12,519 nucleotides of DNA, from NCBI GenBank assembly GCA_030835875.1, contig JAURQY010000048.1:1-12519 (forward strand). The letters run 5' to 3'. This stretch comes from Nitriliruptorales bacterium (lineage in GTDB: Bacteria > Actinomycetota > Nitriliruptoria > Nitriliruptorales > Nitriliruptoraceae). The notes below the pieces were generated by a model. That model was not told the DNA's origin and did no database searches. It saw only the letters and a list, made by a program, of their open reading frames with translations. Shown here one piece after another: positions 1 through 7,143 of the stretch. Numbering within the stretch: position 1 is the stretch's first letter; the number at the start of each line of letters is the position of its first letter. Position numbers and translations under genes: made by a program.

Positions 1-887
1 AGGTCGGGACGTCCGCCGGTCGGTGAGCGCGGTGCGTCGAAGTGGACGGCCGCCGTCCCACGTGCGGGCGCGGCCGGAACGGTGGGGGCCCCATCGAGCG
101 GCAGGTCGACGAGCGACGGCGCATCGGTCGCGACGACGACGGCCTCCGCGTGCAGCTCGCCGTCGTCGAGGACGACCGCTCGGACACCGTCGCCGACGTC
201 ACGCACGGCACGGACCGGCGTGCGCAGGCGCAGCACCCCAGCCGGCAGACGACCGGCGAGCTGCTCACCGAGCGCGCCCATCCCGCGCGCGGGCACCGCG
301 ACGTCGCCGCGGAAGAAGCAGCGGAACACGAGCTCGGTGACGCGCGACGACGTCGTGAGGTCGGGATCGAAGAACGTCCCGGCGAGGAACGGTCGGAAGA
401 AGCCCTCGACGAGTCCGTCGGAGAATCCGACCTCGGCGAGCCGCTCAGCGGTCGTGACCTGCGGGCGCGCCGCCACGCGTCGCCCATCGCGCGCGAGGAT
501 CGCCTGACGCCAGCGCAGCAGCCTCAGCGCGTCGAGCGGCGTGACGGACGGGCTCAGCAGCGACGCCGCGGCGGCGAGCGGGGCCCGGAACGGGTCGGCC
601 AACCGGAGCGTCCGCCCCTCGCGGTGCACGACGACGCCCGCCGCGAACGGGCGCAGGTCGAGCGCGTCCGCATCGAGCCAGCGTCGCACCGCCGGGTAGG
701 CGGTCAGCAGGACCTGGAAGCCGCGGTCGAGCAGGAACCCGTCGACCACGTCGGTGCGCACGCGCCCACCGACACCGTCGGACGCCTCGAGCAGGATGAC
801 GTCACGACCGGCCTCGGTCAACCGCAGTGCGGCGACGAGGCCGGCGAGCCCCGCCCCGATGACGGCGACGTCGGTGCGCTCGATCAC
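1..887 (-). CDS. FAD-dependent oxidoreductase (protoporphyrinogen oxidase / amine oxidase-like), 3' end outside window
   Basis: The reverse strand from 887 reads open to the window edge, giving about 295 residues without the C-terminus. It starts VIERTDVAVIGAGLAGLVAA, a Rossmann FAD-binding motif (GAGLAG, residues 11-16) with Glu34 at the end of the second beta strand, then GGRVRT (40-45) and DRGFQVLLTAYP (54-65). This is the N-terminal layout of the flavin amine oxidase / phytoene desaturase / protoporphyrinogen oxidase superfamily. The start is a GTG lying 3 bases after the stop of the epimerase gene, so the two are probably translated together as the last members of a three-gene operon. 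The family oxidises varied substrates with FAD and the substrate cannot be read from the sequence. HemG/HemY activity is not claimed because no other haem gene is present. Family call is firm, specific function unknown. Confidence 0.85.
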   Translation of the reverse strand, partial: MIERTDVAVIGAGLAGLVAALRLTEAGRDVILLEASDGVGGRVRTDVVDGFLLDRGFQVLLTAYPAVRRWLDADALDLRPFAAGVVVHREGRTLRLADPFRAPLAAAASLLSPSVTPLDALRLLRWRQAILARDGRRVAARPQVTTAERLAEVGFSDGLVEGFFRPFLAGTFFDPDLTTSSRVTELVFRCFFRGDVAVPARGMGALGEQLAGRLPAGVLRLRTPVRAVRDVGDGVRAVVLDDGELHAEAVVVATDAPSLVDLPLDGAPTVPAAPARGTAAVHFDAPRSPTGGRPD

Positions 888-890
888 CGC

Positions 891-1796
891 TCAGGCGGCG
901 CGGTCGAACGCGACCCGCAGCGCCGCGAGGATCGTCGTGTGACGGAACACGAAGCCGGCGTCGAGCAGGCGTCGCGGGAGCACCCGCTGACTGACGGTCG
1001 CGAGCGTCTCCCCCATCTCGCCGTAGAGCAGCCGGATGGCGAACGCCGGGATCGGCAGGAGCGTCGGGCGGCGCAGCACCGTGCCGAGCGCGCGCGTCAT
1101 CTCGAGGTTGGTCGCGGGGTTCGGACCGGTGAGGTTCACCGCGCCCTCGATCGGGCGGTCGATGAGGAAGCGGAGCGCCTCGACCTCGTCGATGAGCGAG
1201 ATCCACGGCACGTACTGCCGGCCGGTGCCGACCCTGCCGCCGACGCCCAGGCGGAACGGCAGCTCGACCTTGTCGATCAGCGGCCCGTCCTTCGCGATGA
1301 CGACACCGGTGCGCGGGTGCACGACGCGGATGCCGGCCTCGCGTGCGGGCTCCGCAGCCGCCTCCCAGGCGATGCAGACGCGGGCGAGGAAGTCGTCGCC
1401 GTGGCTCGAGTCCTCGGTGAGCTCCTCGTCGCCGCGGTCGCCGTAGATGCCGACCGCCGAGGACGACACGAGGACGTCGGGACGCTGCTCGAGCCCGGCG
1501 AGCGTGCGCGCGAGCAGGTCGGTGCCGCGCTCGCGTGAGTCGTGGATGCGCCGACGCGTCTCGTCGGTCCAGCGTGACGCGCCGATCGGCTCGCCCGCGA
1601 GGTGCACGACGGCGTCGAGTCCCTCGAGTCCGGCCGCATCGATCGTGCCGGCCTCCGGGTCCCAGACGACGTCCTCGGGGTCGGCGGTGCGCGGGTCCCG
1701 GACGACGCGCACCACGCGGTGCCCGTCGCCACTCAGCGACGTCGCGAGGGCGCGTCCGATGAGCCCCGTGGCTCCCGTGATGGCGATGCGGCTCAT
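891..1796 (-). CDS. TIGR01777-type NAD-dependent epimerase/oxidoreductase (YfcH-like)
   Basis: A 301-residue protein starting MSRIAITGATGLIGRALA, with the extended-SDR nucleotide-binding motif GATGLIG at residues 8-14. The stretch SSSAVGIYG (111-119) and the following FLARVCIAWE (136-145) are typical of the TIGR01777/YfcH group. A DUF1731-like C-terminal domain covers about 250-298. Length matches the family (about 300). The ATG at 1794-1796 overlaps the TGA of the upstream ATP-grasp gene (ATGA, 4 bases), indicating translational coupling. The 3' end is followed after 3 bases by the flavoprotein start. The physiological substrate of this family is largely unknown; the fold implies NAD(P)-dependent chemistry on a sugar nucleotide or similar small molecule in the cytoplasm. 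Family call is secure, role unknown. Confidence 0.93.
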   Translation of the reverse strand: MSRIAITGATGLIGRALATSLSGDGHRVVRVVRDPRTADPEDVVWDPEAGTIDAAGLEGLDAVVHLAGEPIGASRWTDETRRRIHDSRERGTDLLARTLAGLEQRPDVLVSSSAVGIYGDRGDEELTEDSSHGDDFLARVCIAWEAAAEPAREAGIRVVHPRTGVVIAKDGPLIDKVELPFRLGVGGRVGTGRQYVPWISLIDEVEALRFLIDRPIEGAVNLTGPNPATNLEMTRALGTVLRRPTLLPIPAFAIRLLYGEMGETLATVSQRVLPRRLLDAGFVFRHTTILAALRVAFDRAA

Positions 1797-2722
1797 CGAG
1801 ATCCCTTCCGTGCGTCCGGTGCGTCCTGCGCCCGTGCGGCGCGTGCCAGGATGGCGTCGACGAGGGCCTCGGTGCCCTCCTCGGAGTGTTCGAGGTAGAG
1901 GTCGGGTTCGGTCGCCTCGACCTCACCGAGCTCGAGCGTCCCGTCGTCGGCGGTGACGAGGTCGACCCGAGCGAAGAGGAGCGGCTCCCCGAGTGACCCG
2001 AGGATCCATTCCGCGAGCGACACGGCCTCGCTCGACGGGCGCTCGGGAGCGTAACTGCCTCCGAATCGCCCCTGGACGCGGTAGTCGTCGGCCGCGGGGC
2101 GCTTGCGCACGGCGTGGGTGACGCGCCCCTCGACCGCGACCAGCGAGAGCTCGCCGTCCGCGATGCGTGCGCGGAACGGCTGGACCATGACGTCGCCGGC
2201 GGCGAGCAGCGCGTCCAGGGCGTCCTGCGCGCGCCGGTGGCCCTCGCGTCCGCCACCGGCACGCACGAGCCCGTCCGACCCGGCGGCGACCGCCGGCTTG
2301 AGGACGACCTCGTCCCAGCCCCGCGCCGCGCACAGGGCAGTGAGGTCCACCGCATCACCACGGCCGAGCCAGGCCGTCGGGACGACGGGCGCGCCACGCT
2401 CCTCGAGCTCGAGCAGGTAGCTCTTATGGGTGTTCCAGCGCAGGACGTCGGCGGGGTTCTCGAGGCGGGTGAGAGCGCCGGCGCGTGCGGCCCAGTCGAC
2501 GAACCCGTCGCGGTCCGCCGTGTAGTCCCACACGGTCCGGACGACGGCGAGGTCGTAGCCGGCCCAGTCGACGTCCGGGTCGCTCCACAGCGGTCGCTCG
2601 AAGGCGATCCCGCGCGCCGCCAGCGCCTGGTGGAGCGCGACGTCGATGGCTCCCTCGGGATCGCGGTCACCGGCGTACTCGTCCGCACCGAGGTCGACGC
2701 CGTGGACCAGTGCGAGACGCAT
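1793..2722 (-). CDS. ATP-grasp domain protein resembling O-ureido-serine cyclo-ligase DcsG
   Basis: A 309-residue protein. The N-terminal part (1-95) has a DLAVVRTVWDY segment (57-67); then come RWNTHKSYLLEL (95-106) and PVVPT (112-116), all recalling the DcsG group of ATP-grasp enzymes. ATP-grasp features follow: VVLKPAVAAGSDG (139-151) with the nucleotide-binding lysine, MVQPF (179-183), ELSLV (191-195), and the acidic metal-site region RVDLV...LGEVEATEPDLYL (252-277). The start at 2722 is preceded by GGAGGT at good spacing; longer upstream extensions lack such a site. ATP-grasp enzymes form amide, ester or ring bonds through acyl-phosphate intermediates. DcsG closes the ring of D-cycloserine precursors, but no other dcs genes are visible here, so the substrate is open. 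It is the first gene of the operon with the epimerase and the flavoprotein. Confidence 0.85.
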   Translation of the reverse strand: MRLALVHGVDLGADEYAGDRDPEGAIDVALHQALAARGIAFERPLWSDPDVDWAGYDLAVVRTVWDYTADRDGFVDWAARAGALTRLENPADVLRWNTHKSYLLELEERGAPVVPTAWLGRGDAVDLTALCAARGWDEVVLKPAVAAGSDGLVRAGGGREGHRRAQDALDALLAAGDVMVQPFRARIADGELSLVAVEGRVTHAVRKRPAADDYRVQGRFGGSYAPERPSSEAVSLAEWILGSLGEPLLFARVDLVTADDGTLELGEVEATEPDLYLEHSEEGTEALVDAILARAARAQDAPDARKGSR

Positions 2723-2725
2723 GAG

Positions 2726-2731
2726 GACCTC
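2726..2731 (-). promoter_or_regulatory. Shine-Dalgarno site of the ATP-grasp gene
   Basis: On the reverse strand GGAGGT sits 3-5 bases ahead of the ATG at 2722. It decides this start over the many in-frame upstream codons, which continue open to 3439. Confidence 0.7.
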
Positions 2732-2805
2732 CGGCGGGACGGGGACGCAGCAGGGACGGCGGGAGGCGGACGCGATGCCACGTCGCCGTGCCCCTGCGAG
2801 CGCCG

Positions 2806-2812
2806 TAGCGTA
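2806..2812. promoter_or_regulatory. Possible shared -10 element of two divergent operons
   Basis: In the 123-base divergent gap the plus strand has TAGCGT (2806-2811) and the minus strand TACGCT (2807-2812). Both fit the actinobacterial TANNNT -10 pattern. On the plus strand this would place transcription start near 2818, just ahead of the ribosome site at 2835-2840. No good -35 was seen for either direction, so this is tentative. Confidence 0.25.
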
Positions 2813-2845
2813 GGGGTCCCGGACATCGCCGACCGAGGAGCCCAG

Positions 2846-4285
2846 GTGCACCCGCTCGACGTCGTGCTGCCCCTCGCCGCCCTCGTGGTCGCGGTGGCAG
2901 CGCTGCGGACCGCCAGGCGGCGCCGCACCCTCCGGATGCCGGTCGCTGGACCGATGGGGACCCGCGCACCGGGTGCCGCGACGGGACTCGTCATCCTCGT
3001 GGGTGCCGCCGCCGGACAGCTCGCCGTGTCGGGATGGCGCTGGCAGCTCGTGCCGGCCGCCGTCACCGGAGCGCTGCTCGCGCTCGTGCTCCTCGCGCGC
3101 TCCCTCGGCAGGCCTGCCCTGCTCGCCGGGACCACCGCCGCGATCACGCTCGTCGGCGCCGTCGCCTCGCTCGCGCTCTCGTGGACGCTCCCGATCCGGG
3201 TGCTGCCGACACCCGACGGACCACACGCGGTCGGGACGACGACGCTCGTCGTCGAGGACCCGTCGCGCGCCGAGCGCTACGGCCCGACGCCGGGCGACCC
3301 GCGCGAGCTCGTCGTCCAGCTCTGGTATCCCGCGGCCGCCGACGCTCCGCGGGCGCCCGGACCGCTGATCCCCCAGGCGTCCGCGTTCGTCGACCTCGGC
3401 GCCGCCGAGCTCGGCCTGCCGAGCTTCGCGCTCGGCCATCTCGGGATCGTGCGCGGCAACGCGACGCCGGACGTGCCCGCGATCGACGCCCCGCTACCGG
3501 TCGCGCTGCTCGCCCACGGGTGGACGGGGTTCCGCACGATCCAGACGGATCTCGCCGAGCGGCTCGCGAGCGACGGCTGGATCGTCGTCGCCGCCGACCA
3601 CCGCTACGGCGCGCTCGTCACCACCTTCCCGGACGGTCGGGCCGACCTCTTCGACCCCGAGGCGCTGCCCGAGTTCGGCACGGTCCCCGACGACGAGTAC
3701 GAGCGGCGCAGCCGCGCGCTCGTCGCGACCTTCGCCGACGACCTCGCCCTGCTCGTGCGTGCACTCGACGAGCACCCACCCGTACCCCTCGCGGGACGCA
3801 TCGACCTCGAGCGGCTCGCGATGATCGGACACTCGACCGGCGGTGGCGCCGCGGTCGCCGCCTGCGCCGCCGAGCCGCGATGCGACGCCGTCGTCGGGTT
3901 CGACCCGTGGGTGGAGCCCGTCGACCCCGCGGTGCTCCGGACCGGCCCGCAGCGCCCGATGCTCTCGATCCGGTCGGAGGACTGGGTGACCGGCCCGAAC
4001 GAGACCGTCCTGCAGGCGCTGCATGCCACGTCACGGCGTGCTGGGCTCCCCGAGGGACGCGTCCGGATCGACGGTGCGCTCCACCGCGACTTCACGCTCA
4101 TCGGCGCGCTCTCCCCTGCGGCGTCGCTCCTCGGCTTCGCGGGTGAGACACCATCGGCCGACACGCGTGCGGCGACCATCACGTGGACCGCACGCTTCCT
4201 CGACCACCACGTGCGGGACGTCGGTCGTGACCCGCTCGCCGTCCCCCCGTCGACGACGGTCGGGGTCCTCGAGCCGGCCACGTGA
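2846..4285 (+). CDS. Membrane-anchored alpha/beta hydrolase, PAF-acetylhydrolase-like
   Basis: A 479-residue protein. The GTG start at 2846 is chosen because GAGGAG (2835-2840) lies 5 bases upstream and the hydrophobic N-terminus begins right there; the frame is open much further upstream but only as antisense to the ATP-grasp gene. Four hydrophobic segments (about 4-20, 44-63, 67-85, 91-113) are followed by an alpha/beta hydrolase domain. VVQLWYPA opens the domain, HGWTGF (from His224) is the likely oxyanion region, and GHSTGGG is the nucleophile elbow with Ser330. Asp353 (GFDPW) and His413 (ALHRDF) complete a plausible triad. The arrangement matches the plasma/type II PAF-acetylhydrolase family (phospholipases cleaving short or oxidised acyl chains, or similar esterases). 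The true substrate is unknown. The stop overlaps the next GTG (GTGA), so it is coupled to the phosphatase gene. Confidence 0.85.
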   Translation: MHPLDVVLPLAALVVAVAALRTARRRRTLRMPVAGPMGTRAPGAATGLVILVGAAAGQLAVSGWRWQLVPAAVTGALLALVLLARSLGRPALLAGTTAAITLVGAVASLALSWTLPIRVLPTPDGPHAVGTTTLVVEDPSRAERYGPTPGDPRELVVQLWYPAAADAPRAPGPLIPQASAFVDLGAAELGLPSFALGHLGIVRGNATPDVPAIDAPLPVALLAHGWTGFRTIQTDLAERLASDGWIVVAADHRYGALVTTFPDGRADLFDPEALPEFGTVPDDEYERRSRALVATFADDLALLVRALDEHPPVPLAGRIDLERLAMIGHSTGGGAAVAACAAEPRCDAVVGFDPWVEPVDPAVLRTGPQRPMLSIRSEDWVTGPNETVLQALHATSRRAGLPEGRVRIDGALHRDFTLIGALSPAASLLGFAGETPSADTRAATITWTARFLDHHVRDVGRDPLAVPPSTTVGVLEPAT

Positions 4286-5199
4286 CCGCCTCGGACGACG
4301 TCCGCGACGCGCCCCCGCAGCCGGTCCGCCTCGGGCGCCCGGATGCGGCGGCCGGGGCCGACATCCACCGCGCACGTCGGGTGCTCGACGTGCTCCTCGA
4401 CGAGGTCCGTGCCGACCTCGCACCGCGCGCGGGCGACGCGTCGGTCACGTTCAAGGCGGACGGCACGCCGGTGACCCCGTTCGACCGTGCGACGGACGAG
4501 CGCATCGTGAACGCGCTCGTCGACGCGTTCCCCACGCACGGCGCGGTCAGCGAGGAGACCACGCAGGTCGCACCGGGGACGGACTGGACGTGGGTGCTCG
4601 ACCCGATCGACGGGACTTCGAACTTCATCGCCGGCGTCCCGTACTGGTGCGTCTCGGTGGCGCTGTGCCTCGAGGGGGCGCCGGTGCTCGGGGTCGTCGA
4701 GGCGCCGTCGCTCGCGCGGCGCTTCACCGCCGTCGTCGGTGAGGGCGCGCAGGAGGCGCATGACGGTCGCACGCAGCCGATGCGCGTCACCGAACCTGTC
4801 CCGCTGCGTGACCCGGCGTCGTCGCACGTACCGGGGCTCTACTCCGGCGGTGCCGCACGTGACCTGACCCGTGACGGGATCCGCCTCAACGCACGCATCA
4901 TGGGCGCGTCCGCGCTCGACCTCGCGATGGTGGCACGCGGTGTCGCACCGCTGTCGCTCGCACTCGCACCACACGTGTGGGACATCGCCGCCGGGGCGAT
5001 CCTCGTGACCGAGGCCGGCGGGACGGTGCTCGGCTGGGGAGACGCGTCGCTGCTCCCGCTGGTCCCCGGGGACGACTACGCCGACCGCGTGCGGCCGACG
5101 GCCGCGGGGGCCGATGGTGCGACGGCCCACGAGGCGCTCGCCGCGGTCGCTCGGACGCGCGGCGTGGACCCTCAGGCCTGGGGGCCGTGGGGCGAGTAG
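4282..5199 (+). CDS. Inositol monophosphatase family protein
   Basis: A 305-residue cytoplasmic phosphatase of the Mg-dependent, Li-sensitive family. Metal-site motifs are intact: SEET with Glu91, the DPIDGTSNF signature (Asp107, Asp110), and WDIAAG (Trp233, Asp234) followed by EAGG. The family hydrolyses inositol phosphates, histidinol phosphate (HisN), fructose-1,6-bisphosphate or PAP; which one cannot be told from motifs alone. It starts with GTG inside the stop of the hydrolase gene (GTGA, 4-base overlap), indicating a two-gene coupled unit. The first 30 residues are a Pro/Arg/Ala-rich extension before the conserved domain. The last 28 bases overlap, tail to tail, the end of the tetR-type gene. 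Family call secure, substrate undetermined. Confidence 0.93.
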   Translation: MTASDDVRDAPPQPVRLGRPDAAAGADIHRARRVLDVLLDEVRADLAPRAGDASVTFKADGTPVTPFDRATDERIVNALVDAFPTHGAVSEETTQVAPGTDWTWVLDPIDGTSNFIAGVPYWCVSVALCLEGAPVLGVVEAPSLARRFTAVVGEGAQEAHDGRTQPMRVTEPVPLRDPASSHVPGLYSGGAARDLTRDGIRLNARIMGASALDLAMVARGVAPLSLALAPHVWDIAAGAILVTEAGGTVLGWGDASLLPLVPGDDYADRVRPTAAGADGATAHEALAAVARTRGVDPQAWGPWGE

Positions 5200-5783
5200 T
5201 CCGCATCGAGGACGGCCCGCAGCATCGATGTGTAGGCGGCCGCGATCGCACGCCGACGTGACGGCTCCATCTCCGGGTCGACCGCAGCGAGGCCGACCGG
5301 CACCGCGACGATGAGCGTCGCGAGCGCGTCGAGGTCGAGCTCGGTCTTCGCCTGGCCCGCTGCGATCGACTGGCGCAACAGCTGCACCCAGCGGTCGATC
5401 GTCGACTCATGGACCTCGCGCAGCGTCGCCTGCAGGTCACCGCTCGCGACCGCCTCTCCGGCGGCACGCACGTGCGCCGTGTGTGTCGCGTCACGGTCGG
5501 GCGACAGGATGTCGCGCACGAGCCGCTCGACACCGGCCCAGTCGCGGTCCCGGGCGAAGCGCGCGACCTCGGCCGAGTCCTCGTCGACGTACGCCCAGAG
5601 GATCTCGCGCCATGCCTCATCGACGAGGTGCTGCCGGTCCCCGAAGTAGAAGTGGACGAGAGCGGGAGACGTGCCGAGCTCCTCGGCGATCTCCATCACC
5701 TTGACGTCCTTGCCCTCCTTCAGGCGCTTGACGGCCTCCTTGCGCATCAGCGGGACCCAGTCCTCCTTCGGTGGCCGTGCCAT
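5172..5783 (-). CDS. TetR-family transcriptional regulator
   Basis: A 203-residue protein starting MARPPKEDWVPLMRKEAVKR. The N-terminal DNA-binding domain has the helix-turn-helix VMEIAEELGTSPALVHFYFGDRQHLVDEA (about 29-57), with the YFGDRQHL segment diagnostic of TetR proteins. The rest is a helical ligand/dimer domain without recognisable specificity. The ATG at 5783 is favoured over an upstream in-frame start at 5831 because GGAGGAG lies about 6 bases before it and homologues start near the helix preceding the HTH. The DNA-binding part is unusually lysine-rich for this genome. It lies downstream of the baeRF gene on the same strand (169-base gap) and converges on the phosphatase gene. Its target is not evident; self-control is possible through the palindrome upstream. 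Confidence 0.93.
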   Translation of the reverse strand: MARPPKEDWVPLMRKEAVKRLKEGKDVKVMEIAEELGTSPALVHFYFGDRQHLVDEAWREILWAYVDEDSAEVARFARDRDWAGVERLVRDILSPDRDATHTAHVRAAGEAVASGDLQATLREVHESTIDRWVQLLRQSIAAGQAKTELDLDALATLIVAVPVGLAAVDPEMEPSRRRAIAAAYTSMLRAVLDADYSPHGPQA

Positions 5784-5808
5784 AGGTGCTCCTCCCGGGA
5801 AGGTCCCC

Positions 5809-5823
5809 GCACACTGAGGGTGC
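5809..5823. promoter_or_regulatory. Candidate operator palindrome upstream of the tetR-type gene
   Basis: GCACACTGAGGGTGC is a 15-base dyad whose arms match at six of seven positions (GCACnCTnAGnGTGC). It lies 26 bases ahead of the ATG at 5783, where an autoregulatory TetR operator would be expected. A TTGACG hexamer (reverse strand, 5823-5828) abuts it, but the matching -10 would fall too close to the start codon. Binding is inferred from position and symmetry only. Confidence 0.35.
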
Positions 5824-5930
5824 GTCAACACCGTCAGGCTCGCAGCGCAGCGAAATCAGGACGCGGTGAGCCTAATCCCACACCGGCCCCGAATGGCATG
5901 AACTGCGTCAGGGCATCCCTCTCGGCGCAG

Positions 5931-5948
5931 CGGGCGCTCGGACGCCCG
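5931..5948 (-). terminator. Weak stem-loop after the baeRF gene
   Basis: A 6-base-pair GC stem (5931-5936 with 5943-5948) with a 6-base loop lies 4 bases past the baeRF stop. There is no U-rich tail, so terminator activity is uncertain. Confidence 0.25.
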
Positions 5949-5952
5949 TGGC

Positions 5953-7032
5953 TCACCACCGGACGACGGCAGCGATCCCCTGCTCGGCCTCGAGCGTCCC
6001 GGCCGGGACGACCAGCACGTCCGTGCGCGCGTCGTACGCGGCACGGACGGCGTTCGCGACACGGTCGCCGATGACGACGCCGTCGACCTCGACCTCCGCG
6101 GTCAGACCCTCCTCGACGAGGAGCCGGTGCAGTCGCCCGGCTCGGGCGAGCGTGACGACGTCCTCGATGCCCGTCGCGGTGCGTGCCGGGTCGAGCTCGC
6201 GCAGCTCCTCCACGGCGCGACGGGCGGCGAGCGCCCGTTCCGCCTCGACGGCCGCGACGACCTGGGCGCAGAGCTCGCTCGGACGCAGACGGTCGGCGCT
6301 GCCGTCGAGCTGCGCAACGACCGCACGCAGGTTCGCAGGGTCCGCGACCGAGTACCAGTGCGTACGGAGCCGTGCGGTCCCGACGACGACGAGCTGTCGG
6401 TCATGGTCGGTCCCGAAGCGCCCGAGCAGCGTCCGGTCGACGTCGCGGAGGAAGCCGTCGACACGCGCATCCCGCCAGTCCGAGTCCTTCGGCTCCTCGC
6501 GGTAGCGCTCGGCAGCATCGCGCACGTCCCACTCGGCGGGCAGCCCCTCCCCGGTCACCTCGCGCAGCTCCCCACCTTCGAGCCGGTAGTGCCGCGCACC
6601 GTCCGTCGAGCCGCCCCCGAGCGACAGCACGAGCACGTCGAGGTCGTCGGCTGCGAGCACGTCGGCGATCGGCGCGGCGAGCGGGAACGTGTCCCCGAGC
6701 ATCACCCGCTCGGCCGGCGTGTGCGCGAGCCGCAGCATCCGGATCCGGTCCGCGGTGAGGTAGGCCGCGACGCCCTGACCGCGCGGTGCCGGCATGCGGT
6801 CGAGCTCGTCGGGCAGGGCCGCGAGACGCGCGCGGAGCCGCTCGACGAGGTCCCGCTCGAGCCCGAGCCGTGGGAGCGCGTCGGCGGCGCGGTCGGCGAG
6901 GTGACGCAGGCGGAGCGTCTCGCCCCGGTCGAGCCCGTCCGGCCGCGTCGGCAGCGTGATGGTCACGGCGAGGCGTCCGGGAGCCTCCTCCGCGAGCTCC
7001 GCCGCCAGTCCCCTCAGCTCCTCGGTACGCAT
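5953..7032 (-). CDS. baeRF-type protein (bacterial archaeo-eukaryotic release factor family, family 3-like)
   Basis: A 359-residue soluble protein. The pattern resembles baeRF proteins: an N-terminal TITLPTR strand (24-30), a helical region, GVAAYLTADRIRMLRL (87-102), then VMLGDTFPLAAPIADVLAADDLDVLVLSL (110-138). A mixed alpha/beta domain with RQLVVVGTARL (212-222) follows, and the protein ends LEAEQGIAAVVRW, the typical closing segment (GGIAAxLRY-like). baeRFs were defined computationally as bacterial relatives of eRF1/Vms1/Pelota and are suspected to act on ribosomes or peptidyl-tRNA; direct evidence for most is lacking. The ATG at 7032 is chosen because GGAGGAG lies 6 bases upstream; the frame runs further to 7680 only as antisense. 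RGQG (84-87) is present but I do not equate it with the GGQ catalytic motif. Assignment rests on pattern memory. Confidence 0.7.
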   Translation of the reverse strand: MRTEELRGLAAELAEEAPGRLAVTITLPTRPDGLDRGETLRLRHLADRAADALPRLGLERDLVERLRARLAALPDELDRMPAPRGQGVAAYLTADRIRMLRLAHTPAERVMLGDTFPLAAPIADVLAADDLDVLVLSLGGGSTDGARHYRLEGGELREVTGEGLPAEWDVRDAAERYREEPKDSDWRDARVDGFLRDVDRTLLGRFGTDHDRQLVVVGTARLRTHWYSVADPANLRAVVAQLDGSADRLRPSELCAQVVAAVEAERALAARRAVEELRELDPARTATGIEDVVTLARAGRLHRLLVEEGLTAEVEVDGVVIGDRVANAVRAAYDARTDVLVVPAGTLEAEQGIAAVVRW

Positions 7033-7131
7033 GCCCGTCTCCTCCGGCGCCGCCATCGGCTCCCGCGGCCCGTCGTCGAGGCTATGCCGGCGTGGTCGCG
7101 AGGACGGGGGCCGGAGGACCCTCAGGTCGCC

Positions 7132-7137
7132 TACCGT
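7132..7137 (+). promoter_or_regulatory. Possible -10 element of a leaderless transcript
   Basis: TACCGT lies 6 bases before the ATG at 7144, and no Shine-Dalgarno site precedes that ATG. A TANNNT hexamer at this spacing is typical of leaderless actinobacterial genes, where transcription begins at or next to the start codon. Suggestive only. Confidence 0.35.
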
Positions 7138-7143
7138 TCGGAC

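Noticed and set aside
42..1538. A 498-residue plus-strand open frame
   Set aside because: It is antisense to two well-recognised minus-strand genes, is Arg/Glu/Asp-rich low-complexity, and arises from high GC codon bias.
2114..2845. Upstream extension of the PAF-AH-like gene
   Set aside because: It is antisense to the ATP-grasp gene; the GTG at 2846 has a good ribosome site and begins the first membrane helix.
802..3147. A 781-residue minus-strand open frame
   Set aside because: It is out of frame with the ATP-grasp and epimerase genes, crosses the divergent promoter gap, and shows only Arg/Ser/Pro-rich composition.
2723..3439. Upstream extension of the ATP-grasp gene
   Set aside because: It is antisense to the hydrolase gene; the ATG at 2722 has GGAGGT and matches the family N-terminus.
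5784..5831. Earlier start for the tetR-type gene
   Set aside because: It lacks a ribosome site and would cover the likely operator; the ATG at 5783 is better supported.
6775..6790. RGQG in the baeRF protein as a GGQ release-factor motif
   Set aside because: Only GQ is shared and the position cannot be aligned confidently, so it is kept as a question only.
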